Assembly: GCA_035489435.1 (NCBI GenBank)
Contig: DATHKG010000104.1
DNA: 64,000 nucleotides
DNA from: DATHKG01 sp035489435
GTDB lineage: Bacteria; Bacteroidota; Bacteroidia; Chitinophagales; Chitinophagaceae
Direction: 5' to 3' (one strand)
Made by a program: the position numbers and the translations under genes. Below the pieces are notes generated by a model that was given only the letters and a program-made list of their open reading frames with translations, ran no database searches and had not been told where the DNA came from. Positions 27,670 through 36,656 of this stretch are shown piece after piece. Each line of letters opens with the position of its first letter. Position 1 is the stretch's first letter.

Positions 27670-28050
27670 CTAGTAAATTTTTTCCTTACTTAATAATTCA
27701 TCAACTAATTCGATTAGTTCCACAGGATTGAATGGCTTGGAAAAAAAATAATCTATTCCGTAGGCTTTACACTTGGATTCGGTCTCTTTTTGGTCCTGCG
27801 AAGACAAAACGATCGCAGGTATAGGCTGATATAAAAAACTGTTCTTCAGATTTGCAACGAATTCCCAATTATCGACATCAGGAAGTTGTGATTCAGTTAT
27901 TATTAGCTGAGGCAACTTTTTCTTTGACAACCAATACATAGCAGATGATGCATCTGCAGCTGTAATAACCTGGTATTTTTTGCCAAAAATCGATTGAAGC
28001 AGGAATCGTATAGCTTTGCTGTCATCCACAGCGAGTATTATTGGTTTCAT
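27670..28050 (-). CDS. Stand-alone response-regulator receiver domain lacking the acceptor Asp
   Basis: 126 residues, a single CheY-like fold. The acidic pair Asp9-Asp10 (ILAVDDSKA) and the conserved Lys in FFSKPFNP are present. At the phosphoacceptor position the usual D is replaced by Glu53 (LIITESQLPDVDNWEF, where relatives have IITDxxMP). Glu at this place often mimics the phosphorylated state in studied regulators, so it may be locked active, or act only as a protein-binding domain. It is cotranscribed with the sugar transferase, so a link to polysaccharide export control is plausible. Confidence 0.88.
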   Translation of the reverse strand: MKPIILAVDDSKAIRFLLQSIFGKKYQVITAADASSAMYWLSKKKLPQLIITESQLPDVDNWEFVANLKNSFLYQPIPAIVLSSQDQKETESKCKAYGIDYFFSKPFNPVELIELVDELLSKEKIY

Positions 28051-28488
28051 TGCCTTTGAGATTAAGTAATAAATACGGCTGTTTCAGGGGACTTAATCTT
28101 GGAACCAATTATTCACAGGGATGGATGACAACAACAAAAAAATACAATAGAATTAAGGGATTAGCGCGGTTTGATTCAGGGGATGTGTGGAGCTGTTGTG
28201 CTAAGTATTAAACTGACTGCTAAGATAATCATAAAAGCCAGAAGTGCAAATGGCCGTAAGCGAATGTTATCCACTAGTTAAATCACAAAATAAATATAAA
28301 ACAGCCTGTAAGTTGCATTCCGGCCAACCACAATTCCCCAGGTCACGTAAATAAACACGGTAAATAAACTGTGCAATAGTTGTGAACAGGAACGGAGGCT
28401 TTTATGCCATCTTATTTAAATTTTAATTAAATTCAATACGTACTATAAACCTGCCCTTCGAATTTGAGTACTTTGTAAAAAATATATA
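28051..28488. other. Divergent intergenic region between receiver and PKD protein genes
   Basis: 438 bases. They hold the small minus-strand frame at 28176-28274. A single near-match to a DnaA box (TTATCCACT, 28267) is present but has no companions. No hairpin terminator or tandem repeat was seen. Confidence 0.5.
28176..28274 (-). CDS. Possible small membrane protein, 32 residues
   Basis: A GTG-started frame reading VDNIRLRPFALLAF then MIILAVSLILSTTAPHIP. It has a basic N-terminus (two Arg and a Pro) followed by one uninterrupted hydrophobic helix of about 17 residues and a short polar tail, the standard layout of a single-pass microprotein. A TAA lies in frame just upstream, so it cannot be longer. 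No shine-dalgarno is evident, as is common in this phylum. It could be chance in a 438-base gap; conservation would decide. Confidence 0.3.
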   Translation of the reverse strand: MDNIRLRPFALLAFMIILAVSLILSTTAPHIP

Positions 28489-31400
28489 TTGACTTACCGA
28501 AGAATATTTTTGGCTTTTTTCCTACTGATATCCACCCTAAGAATCACGGCGCAGTCAGAAATCACGACATTTGATTTCATTGAAAATAAAGGACAGTGGG
28601 ATTCCCGCGTAAAATTCAAGGGTCCTCTTTCGGCAGGTTCCTTCTACCTCCACAATAATGGTTTTAAGGTTGTACTGCATAACGAAGAAGATCTCAGGCG
28701 GGTAATGGACAGGCATAATTCAGCAAAGGCTACCAGCCAGGGCACTCAAAAACCCTGGGTGCCGGATAGTAATGCCACCAAATTTCCAAAACCTCCGGGT
28801 AATTCTTCCGGTACTGTACGTTCACATGCCTACAATGTGCAATTTGTGGGAGCTAATGAGAATCCGCTCATCATACCTGACAAAATTTTACCTAGCTACA
28901 ACAATTATTTTATTGGCCGCGATTCAAGCAAATGGCAATCTCATGTCAGGATATTCCAGGCTGTTGTTTACAAGAATGTTTATCCAAATGTTGATGTGAG
29001 GTATTATTCCGAAAACAGTCAGCTTAAATATGATTTCATCATTCATCCGGGAGGTTCAGTGAATGATATCGTGATGAAAATTGAAGGAGCAGACAAATTA
29101 TCGATACGCAACCGTGAACTGATTATAAAAACCTCTGTTGGTGACGTAAAGGAATTGTCGCCCTATAGCTACCAGTTCGATAATGTGAAAGGAAGGCAAT
29201 CAGTTGAATGCAACTACGAACTTACCGGCAATACTGTTCGTTTCAAGGTAAAAAATCACGATACAAAAACTACGCTTGTAATTGATCCGACCCTGATATT
29301 CTCTTCTTTCAGTGGCAGCCGTGCCGACGAATATGGCTTCACAGCCACACCAGGTCCGGATGGTTCACTTTATGCCGGTGGACGGGTTACCGGCACCGGT
29401 TATCCTGTTACCACGGGCGCCTACCAGATAAATTTCGGAGGTGGTACCGGTAACAATGGCGTTGATATAGGGATTACAAAATTCAGCGCAACCGGAACAC
29501 AGCGTTTATATTCAACTTATCTCGGTGGTAGTGGTAATGAATACCCGCACAGTCTTATATCTGACCCGGACGGGAACCTGGTCGTAATGGGAAGAAGTTA
29601 TTCCGGCAGTGATTTTGCAACAACAGGTGTCAAAGTAGGAACAGGGGGCGGAGCCGATATCGTGGTTTCAAAATTTAGTGCGAATGGGGCAACCCTGATA
29701 GGCTCTCTCATAATTGGAGGAGCCGAGGATGATGGGGTAAACATTAATGATGTTGGAAACGGAGCTGCGGTTGGTCAAAGCTCCCTGCTCAGATTCTATG
29801 GTGATGATTCAAGGAGCGAAGTAGTAATGGATCCCCAGGGAAATATCTATGTTGCTGCCCAGACAAAGTCGCTCAAATTTCCGGTAACAGCTGGTGCATT
29901 CCAGGGAACCTTAGGTGGTGCGCAGGACGGAGTTGTGATGAAAATAAATCCCAATTGTAATGCTGTTACCTGGGCATCTTATCTCGGTGGAACAGCCAAC
30001 GATGGTGCATTTGTTCTCGAAATAAGACCAAATACCAATGAAATTTACGTCGGTGGCGCAACGGCCAGCCCTAACTTTCCGGGAAACAAATCAGGTAGCC
30101 TTACCGGTACTTTCCAGGGCGGAGACTGCGATGGTTTTGTCAGCATTATTGCAAACGATGGATCTTCCATTACCAAAACCACCTATCTCGGCACCAATAC
30201 TCCCGATGTTGTTTATGGGATAAAATTTGACAAAATTGGTTTCCCGTATGTGATGGGTATTACAGGGGGTGCCTGGCCCGTTATCAACGCCACTGCGTTC
30301 GCTCCGAATTCAAGCCAGTTTGTATCTAAACTTCAACCCGATCTTTCAGCCTATATCTATTCAACTGTGTTTGGCACCGGCAACCGGAAACCAAATATAT
30401 CACCCGTGGCTTTCCTGGTAGACAGATGTGAAAACATCTATATTTCCGGTTGGGGCGGATGGATACAGACAGGTACTGATCCTTATCTTACTGCAGGTGT
30501 GGCTGGTATGCCTATAACACCAGATGCTATAAAATCAGTTACCGATAACCGTGACTTTTATTTTATCGTACTAAAGAAAGATGCGACCCAGGTACTATAT
30601 GGTACTTTTTTCGGCCAGGATGGTGCCGAAGGTGAACATGTGGACGGAGGTACAAGCCGTTATGACCAACAGGGAGTAATTTACCAGGCAATCTGCGCAA
30701 ACTGTTTTCAAAATGGTCCCGGCCAGATCACCAGGCCTTATCCAATCACTCCAGGTGTAATCGGTCCTGTAAATGGTGCAGGCAGAAACGGCTGTAACCT
30801 GGGTGCAGTAAAAATTTCCTTTAATTTCTCCGGAGTTGCCGCGGGCCCGAAAGCTTTTGTTGGCAATGATCCGGATTCTACCGGTTGTGTACCATTTGCA
30901 GTTACACTCAGAGATACTGTTCGCAATGCAAAACAATATATATGGACTTTTGGAGATGGTTCACCCGATTTAACTACTGACAACTTTGAAGTTAACCATG
31001 TGTATGGAACAGTGGGAAACTTCCTGGTAAGATTGATTGCGATAGATTCTACCTCCTGTAATGTCAGAGATACGGCTTACACGACAATCAGGGTACGTAC
31101 CGACAGGGCTAACTTAGCAATGAATATTGTAAAATTACCCCCTTGCGAGGATCTTAATTATCGTTTTGAAAACTTATCGATTGCTCCTCCGGGCAAACCA
31201 TTCGGGCCAAATAGTTTTGTCTGGGATTTCGGCGATGGCTCTCCACGGGTAAATGCCGGTACAGCACCAGTAGATCATCGTTATCCTGCCGCAGGAACTT
31301 ATTATGCCAGGCTTGTCCTTGTTGACACAAATTATTGTAATGCACCGGATTCCCTGGCAGACACACTCCGGGTTTCCCCGCTTGTAAAGGCTCAGTTTAC

Positions 31401-32148
31401 GGTGCCTTCACCTGCCTGCGCCCCATTCAATGCCGTGTTTACCAACAATTCGCTTGCAGGTGAAACATTTTTCTGGGATTTTGGAGACGGAACCACTTCC
31501 ACAGCCACCAATCCCGTACATCTTTACCCGAATGTTGGAACCTACAGGGTGAAACTGGTGGCCAGGGATCCGAATACCTGTAATGTGGTTGACTCAATTG
31601 AACATACAATAAGTGTGAATACCAAACCCACCGCCAATTTTAATCATTCGCCAAGTCCGCCTGAAGTAAATAAACCTGTGATCTTCACAAATCTGTCAAC
31701 CGGCGGTGTCCGTTACAAATGGATTTTCGGAGATGGAGACTCAACGGTAAAAACCACTATGGATACCACCTTGCATCTATACAACGCCACTGGCACTTTT
31801 ACAGCCTGCCTGATTACATACAATCAATACGGCTGTACTGATACTATTTGCAAACCGGTTCAGGCCCAGGTTATCCCGCTGCTTGACGTACCAAACGCAT
31901 TCACACCTGGACGATTTGGAAAAAACAGTATAGTGAGAGTAGAAGGATTTGGAATCAACAGAATGATGTTCAGGATTTATAACAGATGGGGACAGAAAGT
32001 TTTTGAAAGTAATGACAGGAGGCTCGGATGGGACGGCAATTTCAATGGAAAACCGCAGCCAATGGAAGTGTATGCATATGTGCTTGATGTTGAGTTCAGT
32101 GATGGGTCCACAACAAGAAAAACCGGCGATATAACATTGATAAGATAG
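28489..32148 (+). CDS. Large T9SS-secreted PKD protein with gliding-motility-type (CHU_C) C-terminus
   Basis: A 1219-residue secreted protein. The only start that keeps the signal peptide (YRRIFLAFFLLISTLRITAQ) is a TTG at 28489; upstream the frame closes with TGA. The N-terminal domain (about 24-270, FIENKGQWDSRVKF) and SBBP-type beta-propeller repeats (about 275-720, YLGGSGNEYPHSL, YLGGTANDGAF) precede four PKD domains starting near 791, 883, 966 and 1046 (WTFGDGSPD, WDFGDGSPR, WDFGDGTTS, WIFGDGDST). A type B sorting domain starts near 1132 (NAFTPG, FRIYNRWGQKVFES, GWDGNFNGKPQPMEVYAYVL). It is likely a surface adhesin or structural protein, exported with the PorP/SprF encoded next. Confidence 0.92.
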   Translation: MTYRRIFLAFFLLISTLRITAQSEITTFDFIENKGQWDSRVKFKGPLSAGSFYLHNNGFKVVLHNEEDLRRVMDRHNSAKATSQGTQKPWVPDSNATKFPKPPGNSSGTVRSHAYNVQFVGANENPLIIPDKILPSYNNYFIGRDSSKWQSHVRIFQAVVYKNVYPNVDVRYYSENSQLKYDFIIHPGGSVNDIVMKIEGADKLSIRNRELIIKTSVGDVKELSPYSYQFDNVKGRQSVECNYELTGNTVRFKVKNHDTKTTLVIDPTLIFSSFSGSRADEYGFTATPGPDGSLYAGGRVTGTGYPVTTGAYQINFGGGTGNNGVDIGITKFSATGTQRLYSTYLGGSGNEYPHSLISDPDGNLVVMGRSYSGSDFATTGVKVGTGGGADIVVSKFSANGATLIGSLIIGGAEDDGVNINDVGNGAAVGQSSLLRFYGDDSRSEVVMDPQGNIYVAAQTKSLKFPVTAGAFQGTLGGAQDGVVMKINPNCNAVTWASYLGGTANDGAFVLEIRPNTNEIYVGGATASPNFPGNKSGSLTGTFQGGDCDGFVSIIANDGSSITKTTYLGTNTPDVVYGIKFDKIGFPYVMGITGGAWPVINATAFAPNSSQFVSKLQPDLSAYIYSTVFGTGNRKPNISPVAFLVDRCENIYISGWGGWIQTGTDPYLTAGVAGMPITPDAIKSVTDNRDFYFIVLKKDATQVLYGTFFGQDGAEGEHVDGGTSRYDQQGVIYQAICANCFQNGPGQITRPYPITPGVIGPVNGAGRNGCNLGAVKISFNFSGVAAGPKAFVGNDPDSTGCVPFAVTLRDTVRNAKQYIWTFGDGSPDLTTDNFEVNHVYGTVGNFLVRLIAIDSTSCNVRDTAYTTIRVRTDRANLAMNIVKLPPCEDLNYRFENLSIAPPGKPFGPNSFVWDFGDGSPRVNAGTAPVDHRYPAAGTYYARLVLVDTNYCNAPDSLADTLRVSPLVKAQFTVPSPACAPFNAVFTNNSLAGETFFWDFGDGTTSTATNPVHLYPNVGTYRVKLVARDPNTCNVVDSIEHTISVNTKPTANFNHSPSPPEVNKPVIFTNLSTGGVRYKWIFGDGDSTVKTTMDTTLHLYNATGTFTACLITYNQYGCTDTICKPVQAQVIPLLDVPNAFTPGRFGKNSIVRVEGFGINRMMFRIYNRWGQKVFESNDRRLGWDGNFNGKPQPMEVYAYVLDVEFSDGSTTRKTGDITLIR

Positions 32149-32299
32149 ACAGATAAATCTGATAAGAGATAAATAAACATAGGCAGTTAAAAACAGGCTG
32201 CTAAACATAGGCCGATAAGTAGAAAAATTCCGGGGATCCGGGATTGCGAATTAAACCAGAACCAACTGTAGGAGAAACTTATTCTTAACAGTAACTTAC

Positions 32300-33451
32300 A
32301 TGACGATGCTGACAATCCAGGGTTGGAAGAACAGAAAAATGCGGGTAAAGGCTATACCATCCGGAGAGGATGTTATAAAATCAAAACCCGGTTACCGATC
32401 ATCTTTTCGGTTAGCCACCAGTGTTATACTGATGTCTTTCATTTCATTGGTGACGAATAATTCAACGGCACAAGACCTCCATTTTTCACAGTGGTTCAAC
32501 TCACCGCTTACCACAAATCCTGCGAATACAGGTTTTATTCCGGATGCTGATTACCGTTTAGGAGCCAACTACAGGAATCAATGGTCCAGTATCATGAGTG
32601 TTCCATATAAAACCATGAGCGTTTGGGGTGATGCACAGGTATTCCGCGACCGTATTGAAAGCGGCTGGCTTGGATTGGGTGGTGTAATACTGCGCGATGT
32701 GGCCGGATCCGGTACCCTCACTTCAACCAAAGTTTATGGCTCCGTGGCTTATCACCAGATGCTTGGCGAAGCACACCTGTTATCAGCAGGATTTAATGTA
32801 GGCTGGGCAAATAAGAGAGTTAACATGTCAGACCTGAAATTTCCGGATCAGTTTGATGGCAAATTTTTTGACAATACGCTCCCGACAAGTGTAGTGCTCG
32901 ACGCAAGTGCCGTTAATTATTTTGATATGCAGGTCGGACTAAACTATGCATACTTTCCGACTGAAAATTTATACCTGAATGCCGGATTGTCTGCGCACCA
33001 TATTAACAGGCCCCGTGAATCTTTTTTCACAACGGATCCGAATAGTTTGGACAGCATCAGCTTTGATGGACGGATAGCACCAAGATATACAGCTTTTGTG
33101 AATGCAAGCATCAAGATGAATGATATGGTTATTATTAACCCGATGGCCTATTACAGTAACCAGGCCAGTTCATCCGAATTGGTTGCGGGTGGAAATATCC
33201 AGTACAATCTTTCAGGTGATGGAGAGATTCAGTTGATTGGTGGTCTTTATTACCGCCCGGGAGATGCTATAATTCCGATGATAGGTTTCTCATGGAAAAA
33301 TGTGAGACTGGTGTTTAGCTACGATGCGACTTCATCTTCGCTCAAACAATACAATAATTCACGTGGAGCGTTTGAGTTTGCGCTCATAAATCATGGATTC
33401 TACAGCGACTACAACGGTGACAAAAGACAATCCCTGTGTCCGACATTTTGA
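32300..33451 (+). CDS. PorP/SprF family type IX secretion membrane protein
   Basis: A protein of 383 residues from the ATG at 32300; ATGs at 32306 and 32339 are alternatives. All are followed by an unusually long polar stretch before the hydrophobic signal (ATSVILMSFISLVTNNSTAQ). The mature N-terminus DLHFSQWFNSPLTTNPANTG is the family hallmark, and the C-terminus ends SLCPTF. It is an outer-membrane barrel thought to anchor or help translocate a type B-sorted partner. Its position 151 bp after the PKD/CHU_C gene fits the common substrate-PorP pairing in Bacteroidota. Confidence 0.93.
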   Translation: MTMLTIQGWKNRKMRVKAIPSGEDVIKSKPGYRSSFRLATSVILMSFISLVTNNSTAQDLHFSQWFNSPLTTNPANTGFIPDADYRLGANYRNQWSSIMSVPYKTMSVWGDAQVFRDRIESGWLGLGGVILRDVAGSGTLTSTKVYGSVAYHQMLGEAHLLSAGFNVGWANKRVNMSDLKFPDQFDGKFFDNTLPTSVVLDASAVNYFDMQVGLNYAYFPTENLYLNAGLSAHHINRPRESFFTTDPNSLDSISFDGRIAPRYTAFVNASIKMNDMVIINPMAYYSNQASSSELVAGGNIQYNLSGDGEIQLIGGLYYRPGDAIIPMIGFSWKNVRLVFSYDATSSSLKQYNNSRGAFEFALINHGFYSDYNGDKRQSLCPTF

Positions 33452-33473
33452 CCCAGGTAATTAATTTTTCAGA

Positions 33474-34160
33474 TTAAATAAATTTCAGGCCTTCATTTTC
33501 AAGCTTCATGTATTTTTCCTTATCAAACACGTAAAGAAAGGCCCCCTTCTTTGATGTGGTTTTTTCTTTTTCATCCAGCTTTTCCAGGATATCGAGTGAT
33601 AAAATTTTTCTTGTGAAGTTTCTTTTGTCGACAGGACTTTCATAAATCGCCTCGTAGAGGGATTGTAATTGAGGCAGGGTGAATTTTGCAGGCAACAGTT
33701 CAAATCCGATGGGATGGTTGGCTACTTTTTGTTGCAATCTCTCCTTTGCGTTTTTAACCATTTCCTGGTGATCAAAAATCAGTGGAGGAAATTTATCGAA
33801 CGAAAACCATTCTGCCTGGTGCTCTTTAAGTAATTTGTCGTTATTGTCAATCCTGATCAGCGCAAAATATGCAACTGAAACAACCCTCCCTCCCGGATCC
33901 CGCTCAGGATCGCCATAACATTGCAATTGCTCCATGTAAATATTATCAAGTCCGGTTAGCTGCTTTAAAACTCTTTTCGCAGCTTCGTCAACGCTTTCAT
34001 TATTATTTACAAAACCACCCATCAGAGACCACTTACTTATCTCTGGTTCAAAACCACGTTTAATAAGCAGACTTTTGATCCGATGTCCGTCAAATCCGAA
34101 TATGATACAATCTACTGCCAGGAGCAGCCGGTCGTAATTTTTGTACTGAATAATACTCAT
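33474..34160 (-). CDS. Nudix-family transcriptional regulator of arabinose use (AraR/NrtR type)
   Basis: A 228-residue protein with an N-terminal Nudix fold and a C-terminal winged-helix domain (FTLPQLQSLYEAI, DKRNFTRKILSLDILEKL). The Nudix box at 49-71 has lost the catalytic REUxEE core (RVLKQLTG in its place), which indicates a ligand sensor rather than a hydrolase. NrtR-type regulators share this layout, and Bacteroides uses a Nudix-type AraR to control L-arabinose genes. Its position directly behind araA, in the same direction, supports the arabinose assignment. Which sugar or sugar phosphate it senses here is inference. Confidence 0.85.
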   Translation of the reverse strand: MSIIQYKNYDRLLLAVDCIIFGFDGHRIKSLLIKRGFEPEISKWSLMGGFVNNNESVDEAAKRVLKQLTGLDNIYMEQLQCYGDPERDPGGRVVSVAYFALIRIDNNDKLLKEHQAEWFSFDKFPPLIFDHQEMVKNAKERLQQKVANHPIGFELLPAKFTLPQLQSLYEAIYESPVDKRNFTRKILSLDILEKLDEKEKTTSKKGAFLYVFDKEKYMKLENEGLKFI

Positions 34161-34288
34161 GGGGGCTTTTGATTAGGCAAACCAATAGGTGATGAAAAAC
34201 GAACAGTGAAAAGTTAACAGACCGGTGAAAGGCAATTGAAAATTATAATAATAAATATTAAGGGGCCATTAAAATCACTGCACTACCG

Positions 34289-35791
34289 TTAAAACCCTTG
34301 TGCCGCCTTATAATAAACTTCATTCCATCTCAATTCATTCCGGAATGCATTCAAATTAGTGTCCTTATCAATCACTACACATTCTATGCCGGCCATTTCT
34401 GCAAAGTCACGCATATGTGTACTCGATAAGTTCTGACTATACCCGGTATGATGAGCGCCACCGGCATAAATCCAGGCTGTGCAACCCGTCCTCATATCAG
34501 GCATTGGTTTCCACATCACTCTTGCTACCGGAAGTTTCGGCAGTGACTCCAGGGGAGTAACAGCTTCTACATCATTTACAAGTAAACGAAAACGGTTGCC
34601 CATATCAATTATACAGGCATTGATAGCCGGCCCCGCAGCAACGTCGAAGACTAATCTAACCGGATCAGCTTTACCCCCGATTCCGAGCGGATGAATTTCG
34701 CAGGAAGGTTTACCGCTGGATATTGATTCACAGATTTCAAGCATATGCGAACCAAGAACCATCCTGTTTGCAGGATCAAAATGATAGGTATAATCTTCCA
34801 TAAAAGAATTCCCGCCGTTTAACCCGGCACCCATCACCTTCATAGCCCGTACCAGGGCAGCTGTCTTCCAGTCGCCTTCTCCCCCGAAACCATAACCTTC
34901 TGCCATTAGCCGTTGCACGGCTATTCCAGGCAGTTGGGGCAAACCATTCAAATCTTCGAATGTATCAGTGAATCCCTTAAAATTACCGGCCACCAGGAAG
35001 TGACGCAAACCGGCTTCTATCCGGGCTGCTTCAAATAATGAATTATGAAAGTCCCCACCTTTTTTCAGTTTCGAAGCGAGTTCGTATTTATCTGCGTATT
35101 CTCTTACCAGGTTTTCGACTTCCTTATCAGTAACCTCCGAAATCACTTTCACCAGGTCACTAACACCATGTCCATTCACTGAATATCCGAATTGCAATTC
35201 TGCCTCAACCTTATCTCCTTCTGTTACCGCCACCTGCCTCATATTATCACCGAACCTTACAAAGCGGGCTCCCTGCCAGTCGTTCCAGCCCGCAGCAGCT
35301 CTTGTCCAGCCATTGAGCTGGTCAATTACGTCACTATCTTGCCAATGACCTGTTACCACTCTCCTGTTCAACCTCATACGTGTCATGATAAATCCGAACT
35401 CGCGGTCGCCGTGAGCACTCTGATTCAGGTTCATAAAATCCATATCGATTTCACCCCAGGGAATATCCCGGTTGAACTGGGTATGAAGATGAAGCATCGG
35501 TTTCTTCAATACTTTCAACCCTCCTATCCACATCTTTGCCGGTGAAAAAGTATGCATCCAGGCAATGATGCCAATACAGTTTTTTGTGATGTTTACGTCC
35601 TGGCAAAGTTGAAAAATTTCATCAGGCGTTTTAACGACAGGTTTGAAGACAATACTAACGGGAATGCTTATGTGCTGATTTAGCGCCTTCGCAATTACCT
35701 GCGAATGTTCTGCTACCTGTTTTAATGTTGCTTCTCCGTATAAGTGTTGGCTTCCAGTGATAAACCAGACTTCGAATTGTTTTAGATCCAT
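34289..35791 (-). CDS. araA: L-arabinose isomerase
   Basis: A 500-residue cytoplasmic enzyme converting L-arabinose to L-ribulose with a divalent metal, usually Mn. The N-terminus FEVWFITGSQHLYGE is characteristic. Metal/catalytic residues line up with the E. coli set: Glu305 (GFGGEGDWK), Glu332 (FMEDYTYHF), His349 (LGSHMLE) and the GGAHHTGYS histidines near 447. Length equals the family norm. It follows araD by 15 bp. Confidence 0.97.
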   Translation of the reverse strand: MDLKQFEVWFITGSQHLYGEATLKQVAEHSQVIAKALNQHISIPVSIVFKPVVKTPDEIFQLCQDVNITKNCIGIIAWMHTFSPAKMWIGGLKVLKKPMLHLHTQFNRDIPWGEIDMDFMNLNQSAHGDREFGFIMTRMRLNRRVVTGHWQDSDVIDQLNGWTRAAAGWNDWQGARFVRFGDNMRQVAVTEGDKVEAELQFGYSVNGHGVSDLVKVISEVTDKEVENLVREYADKYELASKLKKGGDFHNSLFEAARIEAGLRHFLVAGNFKGFTDTFEDLNGLPQLPGIAVQRLMAEGYGFGGEGDWKTAALVRAMKVMGAGLNGGNSFMEDYTYHFDPANRMVLGSHMLEICESISSGKPSCEIHPLGIGGKADPVRLVFDVAAGPAINACIIDMGNRFRLLVNDVEAVTPLESLPKLPVARVMWKPMPDMRTGCTAWIYAGGAHHTGYSQNLSSTHMRDFAEMAGIECVVIDKDTNLNAFRNELRWNEVYYKAAQGF

Positions 35792-35806
35792 AGCTTTCCG
35801 ATTAAA

Positions 35807-36514
35807 TTAAAAGATAACCTGCCCGTAATATGAATCCGGACCATGTTTCCTTTCATAATGCTTTCTGATAAGTGATTCCTTCATACGTTCAGCCTTAGGA
35901 TTGATTTGTTCGGTTAAGTATGCCAGGTATGCGATATTTTCAAGGACTGCGCTATTATAAACAGCCTTGCCCGCTGTATTGCCCCAGGTAAAAGGCGCAT
36001 GATTGCCAATAAGGATCATTTCAACATCCTTATAATCATATTTCCTGTTTGTGAAGTGATTAATAATCTGGAATCCTGTTTCATATTCATAGTTACCAAC
36101 TATCCTGGTATCATCCATTGGTGGAGCACAGGGTAAGTCCACCGACAGATGATCAGCATGAGTGGTCCCATAAATTGGAATATCTCTTAATGTCTGTGCC
36201 CAGCCGGTAGCATAGATAGAATGCGTATGTGAAATACCCCCTAACGCCGGCCAGTTCTTATACAGCACTGCATGTGTGAGGGTATCTGATGAAGGACGAA
36301 GAGCGCCATCCACCACTTTTCCGTCGAAGTCGACAATCACCATGCTGTCAGGTGACAATTGATCGTAAGGAACTCCGCTTGGCTTGATTGCAAAAATTTT
36401 TTTCGATTGATCTGCGGCACTTACATTGCCAAAAGTAAATACTACCAGGTTGAGCGCTGGTAATTGCATATTTGCGAGATAGGCCTGTTCTCTTAGCTCC
36501 TTAAATTCTTTCAT
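35807..36514 (-). CDS. araD: L-ribulose-5-phosphate 4-epimerase
   Basis: A 235-residue class II aldolase-fold enzyme interconverting L-ribulose 5-phosphate and D-xylulose 5-phosphate, the last step feeding the pentose phosphate pathway. The zinc ligands His96, His98 (GGISHTHSIYA) and His172 (IGNHAPFTWG) are in place, as are GNVSAAD and IKPSGVPY. It is separated from araB by 142 bp filled with a 60-bp tandem element, and leads closely into araA. Confidence 0.96.
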   Translation of the reverse strand: MKEFKELREQAYLANMQLPALNLVVFTFGNVSAADQSKKIFAIKPSGVPYDQLSPDSMVIVDFDGKVVDGALRPSSDTLTHAVLYKNWPALGGISHTHSIYATGWAQTLRDIPIYGTTHADHLSVDLPCAPPMDDTRIVGNYEYETGFQIINHFTNRKYDYKDVEMILIGNHAPFTWGNTAGKAVYNSAVLENIAYLAYLTEQINPKAERMKESLIRKHYERKHGPDSYYGQVIF

Positions 36515-36535
36515 CGCTTCAGAATTATTTTTTGT

Positions 36536-36656
36536 CCCGCCTTCGTTAATAGTATGGCATTAAAAACAGTTTTCAACTTACTTCGGCGGGCGAGGCCCGC
36601 CTTCGTTAATTATCTGGCAGTGTATCAGTATTTCGATGTACTACGGCGGGCGAGGC
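36536..36656. repeat. Two tandem copies of a 60-bp element with CCCGCC/GGCGGG ends
   Basis: Copies 36541-36600 and 36601-36660 share CTTCGTTAAT at the left and CGGCGGGCGAGGC at the right, with diverged middles. Each copy is bounded by CCCGCC and GGCGGG, so it can fold into a hairpin, as REP-like intergenic elements do. The second copy runs into the araB stop codon. It fills the gap between araB and araD and could affect their relative expression. Confidence 0.85.

Noticed and set aside
28267..28275. DnaA box / replication origin
   Set aside because: A single TTATCCACT with no cluster of boxes, no dnaA or dnaN, and no AT-rich unwinding element beside it.
33698..33757. Nudix protein as an active hydrolase
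   Set aside because: The REUxEE catalytic core is replaced, and a winged helix and arabinose context favour a regulator.
34199..34220. Second AraR-type operator upstream of the Nudix gene
   Set aside because: GTTAACTTTTCACTGT on the minus strand shares a few bases with the araB palindrome but is not itself palindromic.
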